DNA of 64,000 nucleotides from Dryomyza anilis (GCA_951804985.1 OX638136.1:3475852-3539851), one strand, 5' to 3'. Shown: positions 43,472-54,400, counted from the first letter of the stretch. The notes: generated by a model not told the origin, from the sequence alone. A program made the numbers and translations.

Positions 43472-43862
43472 TAGCGCGATTCCCTAACTTCTTAGCGAGA
43501 AAATTCGGTATTGTTACTTTACGATACTTTTGGCTTGTGAAATTTATTGTTAAAATTAAACTGATTCCCTAACATTGAGTTAACGATTTTTATAGATAAA
43601 AAATTCGATAAAATATTAACAACAAATGTCGTTAATAATTTTGAAAAATATGGTAACACCGACGTTATGTGTCAAATTATTCAAATTAATTTTAATTTAG
43701 TGTTTGAATTTGAAAATTAATTTGAATCAAAAATGGCAAATATTATCACGAAAGTATTCATATATTAAATTTTGTAATTCTTAAACAGAGTTACGTATGT
43801 TGGACGATGTGCAAGAATACAAAATTTGACATAATTACATATTTATAATTTCTACAAATTTT

Positions 43863-44066
43863 TAGCACGAAATTTTTAGAGCTGCCCGAGCTACACTGCA
43901 ACAGTTAAACGGAATGATGGATCTATTCGCTGAAAATCCTGGGCTTGTGGAAGGCAAGTTCCATGTCATGCATGGAAAAAATGAGGCGAAGCAAAAATGG
44001 GCGGAACTGGCGGAAAATTTAAATGGAATTCAAGGTGCAAATAAAACGGCCGAACAGTGGCAAGTG
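43863..44066 (+). pseudogene. Harbinger Myb/SANT-like protein, exon 1
   Basis: Reads LQQLNGMMDLFAENPGLVEG, then KQKWAELAENLNGIQGANKT and AEQWQV before a GTATGT donor at 44067. The F..E-N-P-x-L..W..L-A..L-N-x-x-x-G..K-T-x-x-Q-W pattern is that of the zeste/Myb-like DNA-binding domain encoded by the accessory gene of insect Harbingers. It binds the transposon ends and recruits the transposase in studied relatives. A usable ATG is at 43914, but the frame is open upstream. Confidence 0.8.
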
Positions 44067-45806
44067 GTATGTAATGTATTAAAAACATGCATTTTTAATT
44101 TGTTGTGCAATAATACCATCAACTGCATGCATTTTTAAATTTTTTAATTAAATTAACTTGCTTTTTTTGGGAATTCTATCAATCTTAGTTTGTTATAGTT
44201 CGACTAAAAAACCCATGGTTCATACTTATAAAAAACTAAGTTTCTTTTGTGCGTTGGGAAAAAATCTGAATTATACATTTTTTTTATTACATCTGCAATC
44301 TGTTGTTCTTGCATAGTGCCTAGCGTTAGTGATTCGATTGGTTAGTACGTTGGACTACGAACCGAAGGTGAAAAGCATTATTTCTTTTATTTCGTTTGTT
44401 ATACTGAATAGCGCGTAACTATAGACATTTTTAAACTGGAGTTTATTTTAATGTATTGCTTTTTGACATTTATTTTCTTAGACAACTGTCAAAAAAGCCG
44501 TAATTAAATTTAAGCTACAGTTTAATATTGACTATAGTTTCGGGCAAATATCTTTAAAATTATTCCGACAACTCGGTACATTACGTGTGTTAAATAAATT
44601 TTGATTATTAACTTTTGATGAAATAACTTCAGCTCACTGAATTTACCATATAAGACGCTTAAATGTTCAATTTGTCTAAATTAGTATATACAAATTTAAG
44701 AATGAAAAATATGCCAAAAAAAAACAAGCATTACACTGAATACATGCAAAAAAATGTATTTATTACAATAAATAAAATGTCAATTTCAAGGAAATTACTT
44801 AATTTGTGAAGTTATTTTGTCTAATTCGTTCTAAAGATATTAAGAGAAATCTTGTATTTGCATCAAAATCGTAGCCCTAGTAATTTAAATCGATGCTACA
44901 TATAATCGTTTTTGGAACCCATTGGATTATTTTTCTGACGTTTTTTTGTTTCATCGTTCTTTCCGAAATACAGAAGTGGGTATTAATTTTCGTGGCCGTG
45001 TGAAGGATTTTGAAATTATGTTAGTTTAAATTTATGTACAGTTTAAATGCTACAAATGATAATAAAGATTTTTGAATATTAAGGACACCACGTGACGTTG
45101 AGGTCACTTATTGTTTTATTAGTAACAATGTCCCAGCCGGATAAAATATCATAAACCATATCGTAAATAATAGCAAATATTCGTAAATGATTATTTAAAT
45201 AATGGTATACTAGAATCGAAAACGATCCGAAACGCGTACATTTTCGTTTTTAATTGTCCATCGTTATCATGAAAGAACTAAAAACACTCATATATTATAC
45301 ATTTTTTATCATAAAATACGATTATATACTTGTTATAATCGACCTATTTTATTCGTATACGAGCTAGTTGTTAATATTTTTTTAGGATAATTTTTTTTGG
45401 TAAATGATAATCATTTTGAACTCCTTAACGAGCTTTTTCCTTACTTTTTTTAACGATACAACAAAAATTTAGTAAATGTATTTATTTCTATATACTTCTT
45501 ATTTATAGAAAATGGGATAAAATGTTCACCAAAACAATGCATTAAATTTTATTAAAAATATGGAAATAAATAAAGGAATGTCTTGTATTTTTTAAATAAA
45601 CTTTTGATGAGAAAAATAATAATTTATGTTTATTATCTTTTTTACTATATAAAGACTCGAAAAATACGAGCCATCATTACTTACTCATCATTTATTCATC
45701 ATCGTTTTTTACGAGCAAAAAAAAAAAAAAAATTAATGAATGTTAATAAAAATAACCTCGGTCTGTTTTTATTATTAGGGCGTTTCAAAGGCCGGTGGAC
45801 GTTCAG
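44067..45806 (+). other. Intron of the Harbinger Myb-like gene (1.74 kb)
   Basis: Bounded by GTATGT at 44067 and TTCAG at 45806. It is unusually long for this element, so it probably holds inserted sequence; a tRNA-like fragment is at 44320-44380. Otherwise AT-rich with no gene. Confidence 0.6.
44320..44380 (+). repeat. tRNA-like fragment, possible SINE head
   Basis: GATTCGATTGGTTAGTACGT followed by TGGACTACGAACCGAAGGTG resembles a tRNA D-arm (TGGTTAG) and an anticodon arm with an ACG loop. The acceptor stem and T arm are absent, so it is not a functional tRNA. Confidence 0.3.
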
Positions 45807-46036
45807 GTGTGGCGAGACATGAAAAGTCGAATTTCTATAAAGGCAAGGGATCATAGAAGTCAAATGGCGAGGACAGGCAATTTACCATTAACCACGCCCC
45901 CCTTAAGTGAATTGGACTTAAGGGTAATTGGCGTCCTTGGCAGAAATTACGTCGTGGGAAGCGCAGAATGCCCTGACAGCTTTCCCGAAGAAGAAGTCCG
46001 ATTTAAAAAGCACATGTCAATTACTAATCATACTTA
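45807..46036 (+). pseudogene. Harbinger Myb/SANT-like protein, exon 2
   Basis: After the acceptor the frame continues with VWRDMKSRISIKARDHRSQM, then LPLTTPPLSELDLRVIGVLG and FPEEEVRFKK. This completes the Myb-like helix (V-W-x-D-x-K) and the linker typical of the family. It ends in a stop at about 46034. Possible further exons are at 46104-46199, 46262-46340 and 46391-46470. Confidence 0.75.
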
Positions 46037-46103
46037 AAATATTCTTTACATGTGCATTTCTAAAAGGTCTTACAAACATTGCTGGAATCCTAAGATGAAT
46101 CTG

Positions 46104-46470
46104 TGCTCCTCCAACAACCACAAGTTGTATCTGTTTGTCTGAAGAATACAGATGTACAAAATACGGAGAGTGCAGAAACATCAACTGACACTCAAGGTAA
46201 TATTGTTTCCAAGTAATGACATAGTTTAATATTCTATATTAACGTATATTTGTTAGGCAGAGGGGATGCAGTGAGTTCAGGCAAAAGAAGAGGGCAGACA
46301 ATTTTAGAAATTCTAACGCTTCTACCAGACGTACTTATTAAATGTTTTTAAACTTTAATAGTATAAATAATAAATTTATCTACATTCTAGACAAGCGACC
46401 GAGGGACATGGATGAAACCAGGGAGAGTTTCTTGAAAATAGCTCAAGGGCAAACCGACGCAATGATGGTA
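46104..46470 (+). pseudogene. Harbinger Myb-like gene, probable C-terminal exons
   Basis: Three short open segments with splice-like borders: VLLQQPQVVSVCLKNTDVQN up to a GGTAAT donor (about 46198); GDAVSSGKRRGQTILEIL after an AG at about 46261; and DKRPRDMDETRESFLKIAQG after TTCTAG at about 46391, ending near GTATAT (46469). The last matches the helical C-terminus of these proteins (E..R..F..I-A-x-x-Q). The exon chain is inferred. Confidence 0.5.
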
Positions 46471-46848
46471 TATATTATAAATATATTATTTAATTGATGA
46501 GTTAATATTTTTTGTTTAAAGCAAGAGCAATTCATTGTTTTTTAATCTTTTGTATTTTAATTCATTGTTAGTTTATCGTATTTTATTAAACATTTGGTTT
46601 CACCAAATTTGTTATCTGCTCCAAATCCTGTGTATTATTATTTATTCAAGGAATTATAATGTCGCATATTCTGAAAAGAGGATTTTCTAAAAAAAGTCAG
46701 TTTTTATTTTTTGGCGAGGTGCGGTTTTGGTCGAAGCTCTCTATATTTTGCTAGAGCTTTTGAATAAAATATACCTTTATCCAACATACAAATATATTTT
46801 TAGTGAATCTGTGTATTTTGTATTTTTTTCCAAATCGAATGTACATAT

Positions 46849-47230
46849 TGTTACGATAATTCAGTCTACAATATAACTTGACATTTATCACACGAGCTGC
46901 ACTCGACCACTTTACAATCACTACTAAAGTACAGTGCCTCAGATGCGCGGCCTTATATACTGCATGCATCAGTTCGACACGTTTCGACAAGCTTCGACTT
47001 GTTTCGAGAACCTTCTACTCGTTTCGTGAATGACGCATGCTATTGGCATCTCATTCGCACTCATGTGTTTTAATGTGTAGATCTTCCCTCTCTTTCTCGC
47101 ACATTGCTCAGTACGCTGAATGATCTTCCTTCTCTTTCTAACACATTGCTTAGTGCGCTGAATTGTCTTGCGTCTCATTTATTATTGTTGATTGCCTGCA
47201 CAGTGGGGCAAATTACCTCTTTTCGTAACA
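46849..47230 (-). mobile_element. Solo LTR (Gypsy-type) inside the Harbinger element
   Basis: TGTTACGATAATTC..TTTTCGTAACA: 382 bp with 7-bp inverted termini TGTTACG/CGTAACA and a 4-bp target duplication ATAT on each side (46845-46848 and 47231-47234). On the minus strand it has a TATA-like GCAGTATATAAGGCCGC, so it probably points left. Two ~43-bp tandem units with CTTTCT..CACATTGCT (about 47082-47165) could be enhancer repeats. No internal region remains, as after LTR-LTR recombination. Confidence 0.85.
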
Positions 47231-47783
47231 ATATTATTATTACATTAACTGAAATATATGACTATATTGGATAAAGGTATATCTTATCTGCCTACTGAAA
47301 ATTTTTAAAGGTAAAAATAGACATTTTTTGTTTTCTAACAACATAATTATGTGTATAATTATTGTGCTGAGTTATAAGTATTAATAATTGAATAGATATA
47401 ATCAAATAAAGTCTTTTTTATTGGAGGTCAAGCAAACTTTTAAAATTGGAACATTTTAGTAGTTAGTAAGAAAAAGTATTAGAATAAAAAATTACAAAAA
47501 AGTATTAGAGACCTAAACACCATTTTACTTGCAAATTATGTGGGTCTAATATTTCACACTTTTTGTGATATTCAAATTTTGGTGGTATTTACTGAAAACT
47601 GTAGCAAGCAATTTTATTTTATGTTACGAAATAGTTGCATACAACTTGTGTAGGTATACAAGTAATCAAAGTTATGAGTTTCATTAATCTACCTCTATTT
47701 ATCTTTGTATATTGGTGATTTTTAACAGACTGAAAGACGGACATTTCTAAATCGTGTTATTTAAATTATATAGACTGACCAAA

Positions 47784-49207
47784 TCATTCTGCTATAAGCT
47801 GGTCTTGAATTCTGCGCGCGACAGAATTTGGGCGTAACGTTTCAGCATTAGAAATATCATTTGAATTTTCAATTGGGATCACTTTTTCAATTGAATCAAT
47901 TGTCATTGCGCTAGCAAGACGCATATTGTGTATAACAGCGCAAGCATTTACAATTCGCCCAGCGAATCCAGGTTCGTATTGGAGTGTCCTGTGACGAGAA
48001 CGACACCTCCACGTTGACTTGAGAACACCGAATAATCTCACGACACAGTTCCTTGCACTGTATAAAGCCGCGCTCCAGAAGTCTCATGGGGTAAAGGTAT
48101 CATCAGCCACGGTTCTAGTGGATACCCTGAATGACCTGTGTAAATTTATTGCGATTACAATATTGATTATAATTTAATAAATACAATTACCAATTAAGGA
48201 CGTCCTCCGTTCTCCACGATTATAGGCACGTTCCATAGTTTGCTTAGCAGCGCACGAACTCCATATATAGGCATCATGACGTGCTCCAGGATACCGTGCG
48301 TTTACATTTAAGATTTTTAAAGATGGTTCACAAATCTTTTTGAAGATAAAATGTATATGCATATATATTATTTTGAATAATTTTAAGATATTGATATCAA
48401 TAAGTCTAAATCTAAATAAAATTAACATTAGTCAATATGATTAATTATTATTTTAATCGGTAAATACTATTAAAACATTATTACATTATATTTGACTTTA
48501 TATGTAACCATAATTGAATCTGTTTTTTGTTGTGGATTAAATTTGATATTAAAATATTACTTACTATTTGAACATTTAATGAATGGTATCCACGATGATT
48601 CAAATAGTCTTCTACATGTTGCTTTGGTCCAACAATCGCCACGTGACTGCAGTCGATTGCACCAATTGCTCCTTCGAAAGGTTGTGGCGCATTTTGGAAC
48701 ATTTCTCGAGCTTGATATCGAGCTGCAGGTGTCATAGGGAATGTAACACACTGCCTGAGATGCCAATCATTTATTGCATCTTTCACTACATGCAATGAAC
48801 GACTTATCGATGTTTGGCTCATGGAAATACCCCATTGTTCTCCAATCGGACGTTGAAAACAACCGGTTGCGTAAAACCGAAGTGCGGATAATACCTATAG
48901 ATATTTTAATAAGGTCTTTATGGCGTAAATATGAGATGGTTTAGCTTACCTGCTTTTCTGCAAATATACCTGTTATTCTGGACCTCGGCATGTGGATTTC
49001 TATGCCATCCATGACTTCGTATACCAAATCCGGAGTGATACGGTACAACTTCCGGAATTCACTTTCAGTAAGATCGAAAGGATCTTCCATCGTTCTGAGC
49101 CGACGTCTATTTACAGTACCGACATTATAACCCGACGAATCGGATAATTCCATGGCTATGTATCCCATAGACATGATATTATTTATTTTTCTAATTATTT
49201 TTAACAA
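47784..49207 (-). pseudogene. Harbinger (HARBI1-like) transposase, four exons, catalytic Glu replaced
   Basis: Exon 1 (49207-48956): FDLTESEFRKLYRITPDLVY to a GTAAGC donor. Exon 2 (48894-48565): GISMSQTSISRSLHVVKD and IGAIDCSHVAIVGPKQHVED, ending at a GTAAGT donor. Exon 3 (48335-48192): ILNVNARYPGARHDAYIWSS. Exon 4 (48135-47784): GHSGYPLEPWLMIPLPHE, then a frameshift and small deletion, then ARNCVVRLFGVLKSTWRC and GRIVNACAVIHNMRL. This is the DDE_Tnp_4 fold; the first and second acids are in AIDCSH and ARHDAY. The third acid should be the Glu of N-T-V-E-R-L-F-G, but the sequence gives N-C-V-V-R-L-F-G (GTG near 48039-48041). With the frameshift, the enzyme is inactive. Confidence 0.88.
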
Positions 49208-49624
49208 ATTAAATTTTCGAATGACAGTTCAAATATAAGTTATGGATTGTCGCAAAGTATAGCGACACAAACATTTTCGTCGCTACATTTTCGATTTTTG
49301 TCGATAGTTAACAACAGGAATTATCGACAAAAGTTGTTACTAATTCTGTAGGGAATAGCATTTATCAATTTTTGTCGTTATCGTTAGTTAACAATAACGA
49401 ATTTTCTCGTTAAGTAGTTAAGGAATCGCGCTACAGCATGCAGATGATAAATTACAAATAATAGCTACATTGGGTAGTTTGACAATTTTAACCTTTTAAT
49501 GAGTATTGTCCTTAGACGAAATCACACATATAAATTTTTATTTTTTTAATTGCTTTATTTAAACGTACGACTAGAGTTCATTGTCTAAAATGAGAACGTA
49601 ATCTTCAGTTTGAAATATATTTTT

Positions 49625-49870
49625 TTATACCCTACACTAAGTGTTAGTTTTGTAGGCCGTTTTTAACACCCAGATGTAAGCATTTATTTTATAGAAAAGT
49701 ATATATATATTTTATCAGTAGGTCTTCTGAGTCGGTTTATTGACATCCGTCCGTCTGTTGAAATCACGATTACAGAAAAACTAGTCGAGTTAAATCAATG
49801 AAAATCTTAATTTAGATTATTAATATATCTACGCTGTCTAAACATGATCGGTTTATTGTGAACTATAAAT
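49625..49870 (+). repeat. mini-me-like core, degenerate
   Basis: TATACCCTACACTAAGTGTT, AACACCCAGATGTAAGCATT, a TATATATAT run, GAGTCGGTTTATTGACATCC and CGTCTGTTG, in the usual order. Confidence 0.65.
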
Positions 49871-49943
49871 CGACAACTTGTTTTCAAATACCTTATTTTC
49901 AAATGCAAAAATCCGTTTTTAATAAGTGAAATTAGAACTAATT

Positions 49944-50387
49944 CGTTTTAAATCAAATATAAAATCGAACAATTTAAATACCGGTAACTTACGCCTATCA
50001 AAGCATCGTCGATAATATTGTCACGTCGTACTTTGGGCTTTAGATCCGAACGCGTGCCTCATCGGCACCGACGCCAAAGTGATGCAGCAATGTGTAGATC
50101 GATAAGTAGCTCTCGCTGTACATGCGAATGCGATTGTCGTAGTACAGGGCGATCACCTCCAAATGCGTTTTAAATCAAATATAAAATCGAACAATTTAAA
50201 TACCGGTAACTTACGCCTATCAAAGCATCGTCGATAATATTGTCACGTCGTACTTTGGGCTTTAGATCCGAACGCGTGCCTCATCGGCACCGACGCCAAA
50301 GTGATGCAGCAATGTGTAGATCGATGAGTAGCTCTCGCTGTACATGCGAATGCGATTGTCGTAGTACAGGGCGATCACCTCCAAATG
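49944..50387. repeat. 222-bp tandem duplication of the Ube3a exon end plus intron
   Basis: CGTTTTAAATCAAATATAAA starts at 49944 and at 50166. The units differ at one position that I could see (GATCGATAAGTAGC versus GATCGATGAGTAGC). Each contains the retained splice donor and the exon stretch up to the AAATG junction. Confidence 0.92.
49993..50165 (-). pseudogene. Ube3a: Ube3a exon fragment, duplicate copy
   Basis: Same exon end as in the 50215-50745 copy: minus-strand EVIALYYDNRIRMYSESYSS and KVRRDNIIDDAL, ending at a GTAAGT donor (plus-strand ACTTAC at 49987-49992). Confidence 0.8.
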
Positions 50388-50745
50388 CTATTTATAAAAA
50401 ATAGCATTTGAAACCTACTCTTGCTCAGATCCAAGGAGAGATTCTTATAGGACAAATAGTCGCGATCCATTTGTTTGTCATCGATTAGTGGCTCGTTGTA
50501 AAACTCCTTGAACGGCACGCGACAGTCCATGCAGGCGACGACCAGCTCAGCGGCCAGTTTGTCGTCGGCAAATTTCGGAGTGTGGCTTAGGTACTTGTGT
50601 ATAGGAGAAAATGTCATCGTTATCCTCGGCGGCGACAAGAGCGGCATCAGCGCTGTCACCGGCTGCGGTCGCCTGTGAGACGCGGCTTGTGCAACTCCCA
50701 CTGACCGGCGAGTATGTTGGCAAAGAAAGCAATCTATAGAAGACA
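50215..50745 (-). pseudogene. Ube3a: Ube3a (E6AP ubiquitin ligase) fragment upstream of and into the HECT domain
   Basis: On the minus strand, in protein order: LAAELVVACMDCRVPFKEF, then YNEPLIDDKQMDRDYLSYKN and LSLDLSKSR; after a short frameshifted junction with an inverted repeat (AAATGCTATTT..AAATAGCATTT, 50384-50410), EVIALYYDNRIRMYSESYSS; and after another frame change KVRRDNIIDDALIG, followed by a GTAAGT donor. L-Y-Y-D-N-R-I-R-M-Y-S-E and K-V-R-R-D-x-I-I-D-D-A-L are highly conserved in UBE3A/E6AP just before and at the start of the HECT domain. The rest of the gene is absent, so it cannot encode a ligase. Retained intron sequence means it was copied from DNA, not from mRNA. Confidence 0.85.
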
Positions 50746-51240
50746 TTTTTATAATATAAAATGCTTTTTAGTCGTTAGCTCATTTTTTTTATTATTTTAA
50801 ATTTTAGGTCATTATGTGTAGAATTTCGTAGATTTTTCTTGATATTAAGCAATCGTGAAGTATATTTGAAACTATTCGTATACCCTGGTGACCTATATAC
50901 CACTTTGAATTGTAACCAAACATATGTGTAGGGTGTTTATAGTCGGCTTAGACCGACTATAATTTTGATAATCCTAACTATCATAATAACACCTATTATT
51001 TTCAAATTTCCCATGTGATCTAACCTTCCCAATTGGTTTATAATAAACCTTCTCTTTCTATATTTTAAGTTAAACTTAAATAAAATGTTTTTAATTGAAA
51101 CAAACAAATAAAAAAGAGAGAAAAACAAAAACAAAAAATATAAAATAAAAAATATTGTTTGTTGTATAAAACGTTTTCTATATAGTTTGGACACAACACT
51201 TGACTGTTATTGGCTTCTTTTCTTCATAGCTCCGTGAAAA

Positions 51241-51643
51241 GTCTTGGTAGCTTTTAAATACAATTGTTATTTAAATTTTGACATAAATAAATTGTTTATT
51301 GGTTGCATCTATGTTACTAAAGAAACGATTTTTGAATAATTACTATAAATCATCTTTCTGTATAAATTTAGGGCATTCTTTTAGTTGATCATTTGAATAC
51401 CTAAAAGACGGCCTTTCAAACCTTTCAGATAAAGAAAACATTTAAAGGCATAAGTTGCCTATCTATAAATTTTTATTTATTGAATTGCTATATTTTAACG
51501 TACGACTAGAGTTCATTTCGTAAAATGAGAACGTAATCTTCAGTTTGAAATATTTATTTGACCTTGCACTAAGAGTGAATGGGTATATTTAGTTTGGCCG
51601 TTTTTAACACCCAGATGTAAGCATACCTGTTATAGAAAAGTAA

Positions 51644-51712
<69 letters not shown>

Positions 51713-51884
51713 TATATATATATATATATCTATATATAAATATTTTTATTTTTTGATAAGGAGGTTTAGTGATATCCGTCTGTCTGTTGAAATCACGATT
51801 ATAGAAAAATTAGAAGAGTTAGATCAATGAAAATCGTAATTTAGATTACGTATATACCCTGTTTAAACAAGAATTTGATTGTCA
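51241..51884 (+). repeat. Composite repeat, last copy, left part
   Basis: CTTGGTAGCTTTTAAATACA leader, then a mini-me-like core with an expanded (TA)n tract (51645-51730). It is cut by a LINE at 51885 and the unit resumes with Ube3a sequence at 54099. Confidence 0.8.
51565..51835 (+). repeat. mini-me-like core with (TA)n expansion
   Basis: GCACTAAGAGTGAATGGGTA, AACACCCAGATGTAAGCATA, about 85 bp of TA repeats, TTTAGTGATATCCGTCTGTC. An example of microsatellite growth at the mini-me TA tract. Confidence 0.7.
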
Positions 51885-54098
51885 TTTTTTTTTTTTTTTT
51901 TACAAATTAACCAACGCTCAGGGGATGCCCCCTATTCATGCAATGCACAGTGTTGATCGTAAGATGGGATGATAGGTTAAATGGAGGGTGGAAAGATGGA
52001 GTAGTGTCGGTGAATGTTTGTTTTAACTTGCCAATATCAAAAATGTCGGGAAAAACAGACGCAGGGAGATTGTTCCACAAACGTATCGTGCGACTGAAGA
52101 ACGAATTCTCTCGGTAATACGTGGTTCTATTGAGAGCCGAGTGAACTACGAAGGGGTGGGCTTGGTTCGATGCCCGAGTAGAACGAGAGGACACACGACC
52201 TGGTGGAATCAGGCCATGTATTTCCCTCGAACACTTACCATTGTAATACCTATAGAACAGGCTTACACACCCTACGGTCCTTCGGTGCTCAAGAGAACTA
52301 ATAGAGGATGAAATATTTTCATTCCCTATTAAATATATTGCACGCTGTTGGATTCGATCCAGGAACTCCAAAGAAGATTTTGAAGCCCCTGCCCATATGT
52401 GCGAATTGTATTCCATCTTAGGCCGAATATAGGTGGTGTAGACAGTGCGCAAGTCAGCAGGAGTGAAGTATGTCTTACACCGTTTTAAAAAACCGAGGCA
52501 CTTGGCCGCCTCTTTCGACACGTCAAATATGTGATCATTCCATCACATTGAATTGATATGCCCAGAACGTCAAGAGCAGCTGACTTTGCAATATCCACAG
52601 CACCATATTAAGGAGAGGTAGGGTTGAATCCATTCTTTTGTGAGATAACAGACAACATTCGGTCTTGCGTACATTAAAATCAACCCCACTCGGAGATTGT
52701 TCTGGGTCAATGACAGAAGGTCATTGATAAATACCAGAAATAGGGACGGGGATAGGACGGAACCCTGAGGAACTCCAGAATTGATGAAATGTTGTTTCGA
52801 AAGAACACCATCCATCGCAACTCGTATTGAACGACCCTGGAGAAAACTCGATATCCATCGAGTAAAAGATTCACCAACACCATATGCAATTAGTTTTGAA
52901 ACGAGGGCTTTATGCCACACTCGATCAAAAGCCTTGGAGATATCAAGAGCAACAGCCTTGCTCTCCCCGAAAAGGTGAACACAATTATTCCACTTTTCGG
53001 AGAGGACCGCCATCAAGTCACCTGTGGATCTGGTCCTACGGAAACCGTATTGTCGGTCACTGAGCAATTCGTTGTGCTCAAGATAGTTCACAAAGTGGAA
53101 GTTAATTACGCTCTCCATTACCTTGGAGAGTGCAGAGCATATTGCAATGGGTCGGTAATTGGCAGGGTTCGTGGTCTCGCCCTTTTTCGGAACTGGCTGG
53201 ACATTGGCAACCTTCCAACAAGATGGAAAAACTCCTGTCGTGTAGGAGATGTTGAAAAGGTTACGCAACGGACAAGCCAGCGTTGACGCGCACTTCTTCA
53301 ACACATGGGCAGATATGCCATCTGGCCCAGAGGCTTTGTTAATGTTGAGGTTTTCTAAAACCTTTTTAACTGCCCGAGTTCGAAAATGTATCTCCGGCAT
53401 TGCAGAAGAAACAAAATCGACGACAGGCAGTGGTTGATTACTATCTGGGAGCGTTGAATTATTTGCAAATAATTCTGCCAAGAGATTAGCTTTATCAACC
53501 GGGTCAGTGAAGGTCTGGCCATTCATACTAAGAGTTGGAGTAGACGATGTCGTCTGATTCTTCACCCTTTTTACAAATGACCAGAAATTTTTACTACCCC
53601 TGTGATAGAGTAGGACCTTTTTGCGCGCGTTTTGTTCGTGAAGAAACTTTTCGCGCGAGATCACGGCATTACAGCGATTCCTAGCCTGTATACGAAGTCT
53701 TTCAGTATCAGCATTCTTGTTAGAACGCCAAGTCTGAAAGGCTTCCTCTTTCGACCTGACTGCAATCCTGCAAGTCTCATTAAACCAAGAGTGGTCCTTA
53801 GGTTTAATGCTAATTTTTTTAGAAGGTATGAAGGACCGCATACCTAATAAAATAATATTTTGTACCATTAAAGCCGCAGCATTTATGTCTCTGTCAGCGA
53901 AACACAATTTCCAATTAAAGTTGCGAAAAAAATCATTTAACGCAACCCAATTTGCTTTTTCGTAAAGCCATACATTCCTCTTCGGGGCTTTAATCGAAGA
54001 GGCGCGTAAACTAGAATACGAAAACTCAGCGGAAACAGTACAGTGGTCGGAATTACCAAGAGCTGCAAGGACTTTTACATCATATTTTTCATGATGTG
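51885..54098 (-). mobile_element. CR1/Jockey-group LINE, copy a, with poly(A) tail
   Basis: A T-run at 51885-51901 (poly(A) on the minus strand) follows a stop at about 51907 with almost no 3' UTR. The 5' end, about 54098, abuts Ube3a sequence in the composite unit. The left flank is the mini-me region, so about 550 bp of the unit is missing at the insertion, and no clear target duplication is seen. The copy is 5'-truncated: no endonuclease catalytic motifs and no ORF1. Confidence 0.85.
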
Positions 54099-54129
54099 GA
54101 CAAATAGTCGCGATCCTTTTGTATAGCAT
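51907..54129 (-). pseudogene. LINE ORF2 (copy a): endonuclease end and RT, catalytic box deleted
   Basis: The frame 54129-52570 starts near the endonuclease end (ALGNSDHCTVSAEFSYSS) and runs through the linker (KPKDHSWFNETCRIAVRS) into RT: ASGPDGISAHVLKKCAS, YRPIAICSALSKVMES, RQYGFRRTRSTGDLMAVLSE, ALDISKAFDRVWHKALVSKL, NSGVPQGSVLSPSLFLVFIN. Immediately after INDLLSLTQNN the frame jumps past the F/Y-A-D-D box and ends. Copy b still has FADDSN at this point, so about 130 bp was deleted. The frame 52521-51907 is the ORF2 C-terminus (LGFLKRCKTYFTPADLRTVY, RLWNNLPASVFPDIFDIGKL). Confidence 0.9.
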
Positions 54130-54400
54130 CGCTTAGTGGCTCGATGTAAAACTCCTCGAACAGTACACGACAGTCCATGCAGGCGACGACCAGCTCAGCA
54201 TCCAGTTTGTCATCGGAAAGTGTGGCTTAGGTACTTGTGTGTAGGAGAAAATGTCATTGTCGTCTTCAATGTTCTCGGCGGTGACAAGAGCGGCATCAGC
54301 GCTGTCTCCGGCTGCGGTCGCCTGTAAGACGCAGATTGTGCGACCCACTGACCGGCGAGTATGTTGGCAAAGAAAGCAATCTATAGGAGACATTTTTATA
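54099..54400 (-). pseudogene. Ube3a: Ube3a fragment, last copy
   Basis: Matches 50450-50745: plus-strand GACAAATAGTCGCGATCC, CGACAGTCCATGCAGGCGAC and GAGTATGTTGGCAAAGAAAG. Small indels (for example an extra TCTTCAATGTTC near 54262) change the frame relative to the other copy. It holds only the upstream part of the fragment; the HECT-proximal part was lost or displaced at the LINE junction. Confidence 0.75.

Larger units (their letters stand above)
43472..49432 (+). mobile_element. PIF/Harbinger transposon with both genes, TIRs and CAG target duplication
   Basis: Imperfect inverted repeats of about 55 bp start TAGCGCGATTCC at 43472 and, on the minus strand, at 49432. CAG flanks both ends (43469-43471 and 49433-49435), a CWG-type 3-bp duplication known for some Harbingers. 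Inside are a Myb/SANT-like gene on the plus strand and a Harbinger transposase on the minus strand, convergently arranged. A solo LTR (46849-47230) sits between them. The transposase has a mutated catalytic residue and a frameshift, so this copy is inactive although its ends look usable. Confidence 0.93.
49470..51240 (+). repeat. Composite repeat, copy with longest Ube3a piece
   Basis: Order: leader end (GGGTAGTTTGACAATTTTAA), mini-me core (49625-49870), Ube3a fragments (49993-50745), tail (GTATACCCTGGTGACCTATA, then TAGTCGGCTTAGACCGACTA at about 50940), TTGGTTTATAATAAACCTTC, and MITE remnant (51180-51240). It lacks the LINE and the TCGA-rich insert seen in copy 1, and so supplies their empty-site sequences. 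Confidence 0.85.

Noticed and set aside
43384..43572. 62-codon frame overlapping the left Harbinger end
   Set aside because: It spans the target duplication and TIR, which a gene of the element would not do; no domain.
44320..44380. A functional tRNA-Arg gene
   Set aside because: The acceptor stem and T arm are missing and the anticodon stem is mispaired.
52707..53847. Plus- and minus-strand shadow frames in the LINE ORF2 region
   Set aside because: Other-frame readings of the 519-codon RT frame.
49993..54400. An active Ube3a gene in the window
   Set aside because: Only short exon pieces with frameshifts, duplications and no HECT catalytic Cys region are present, in several decayed copies.
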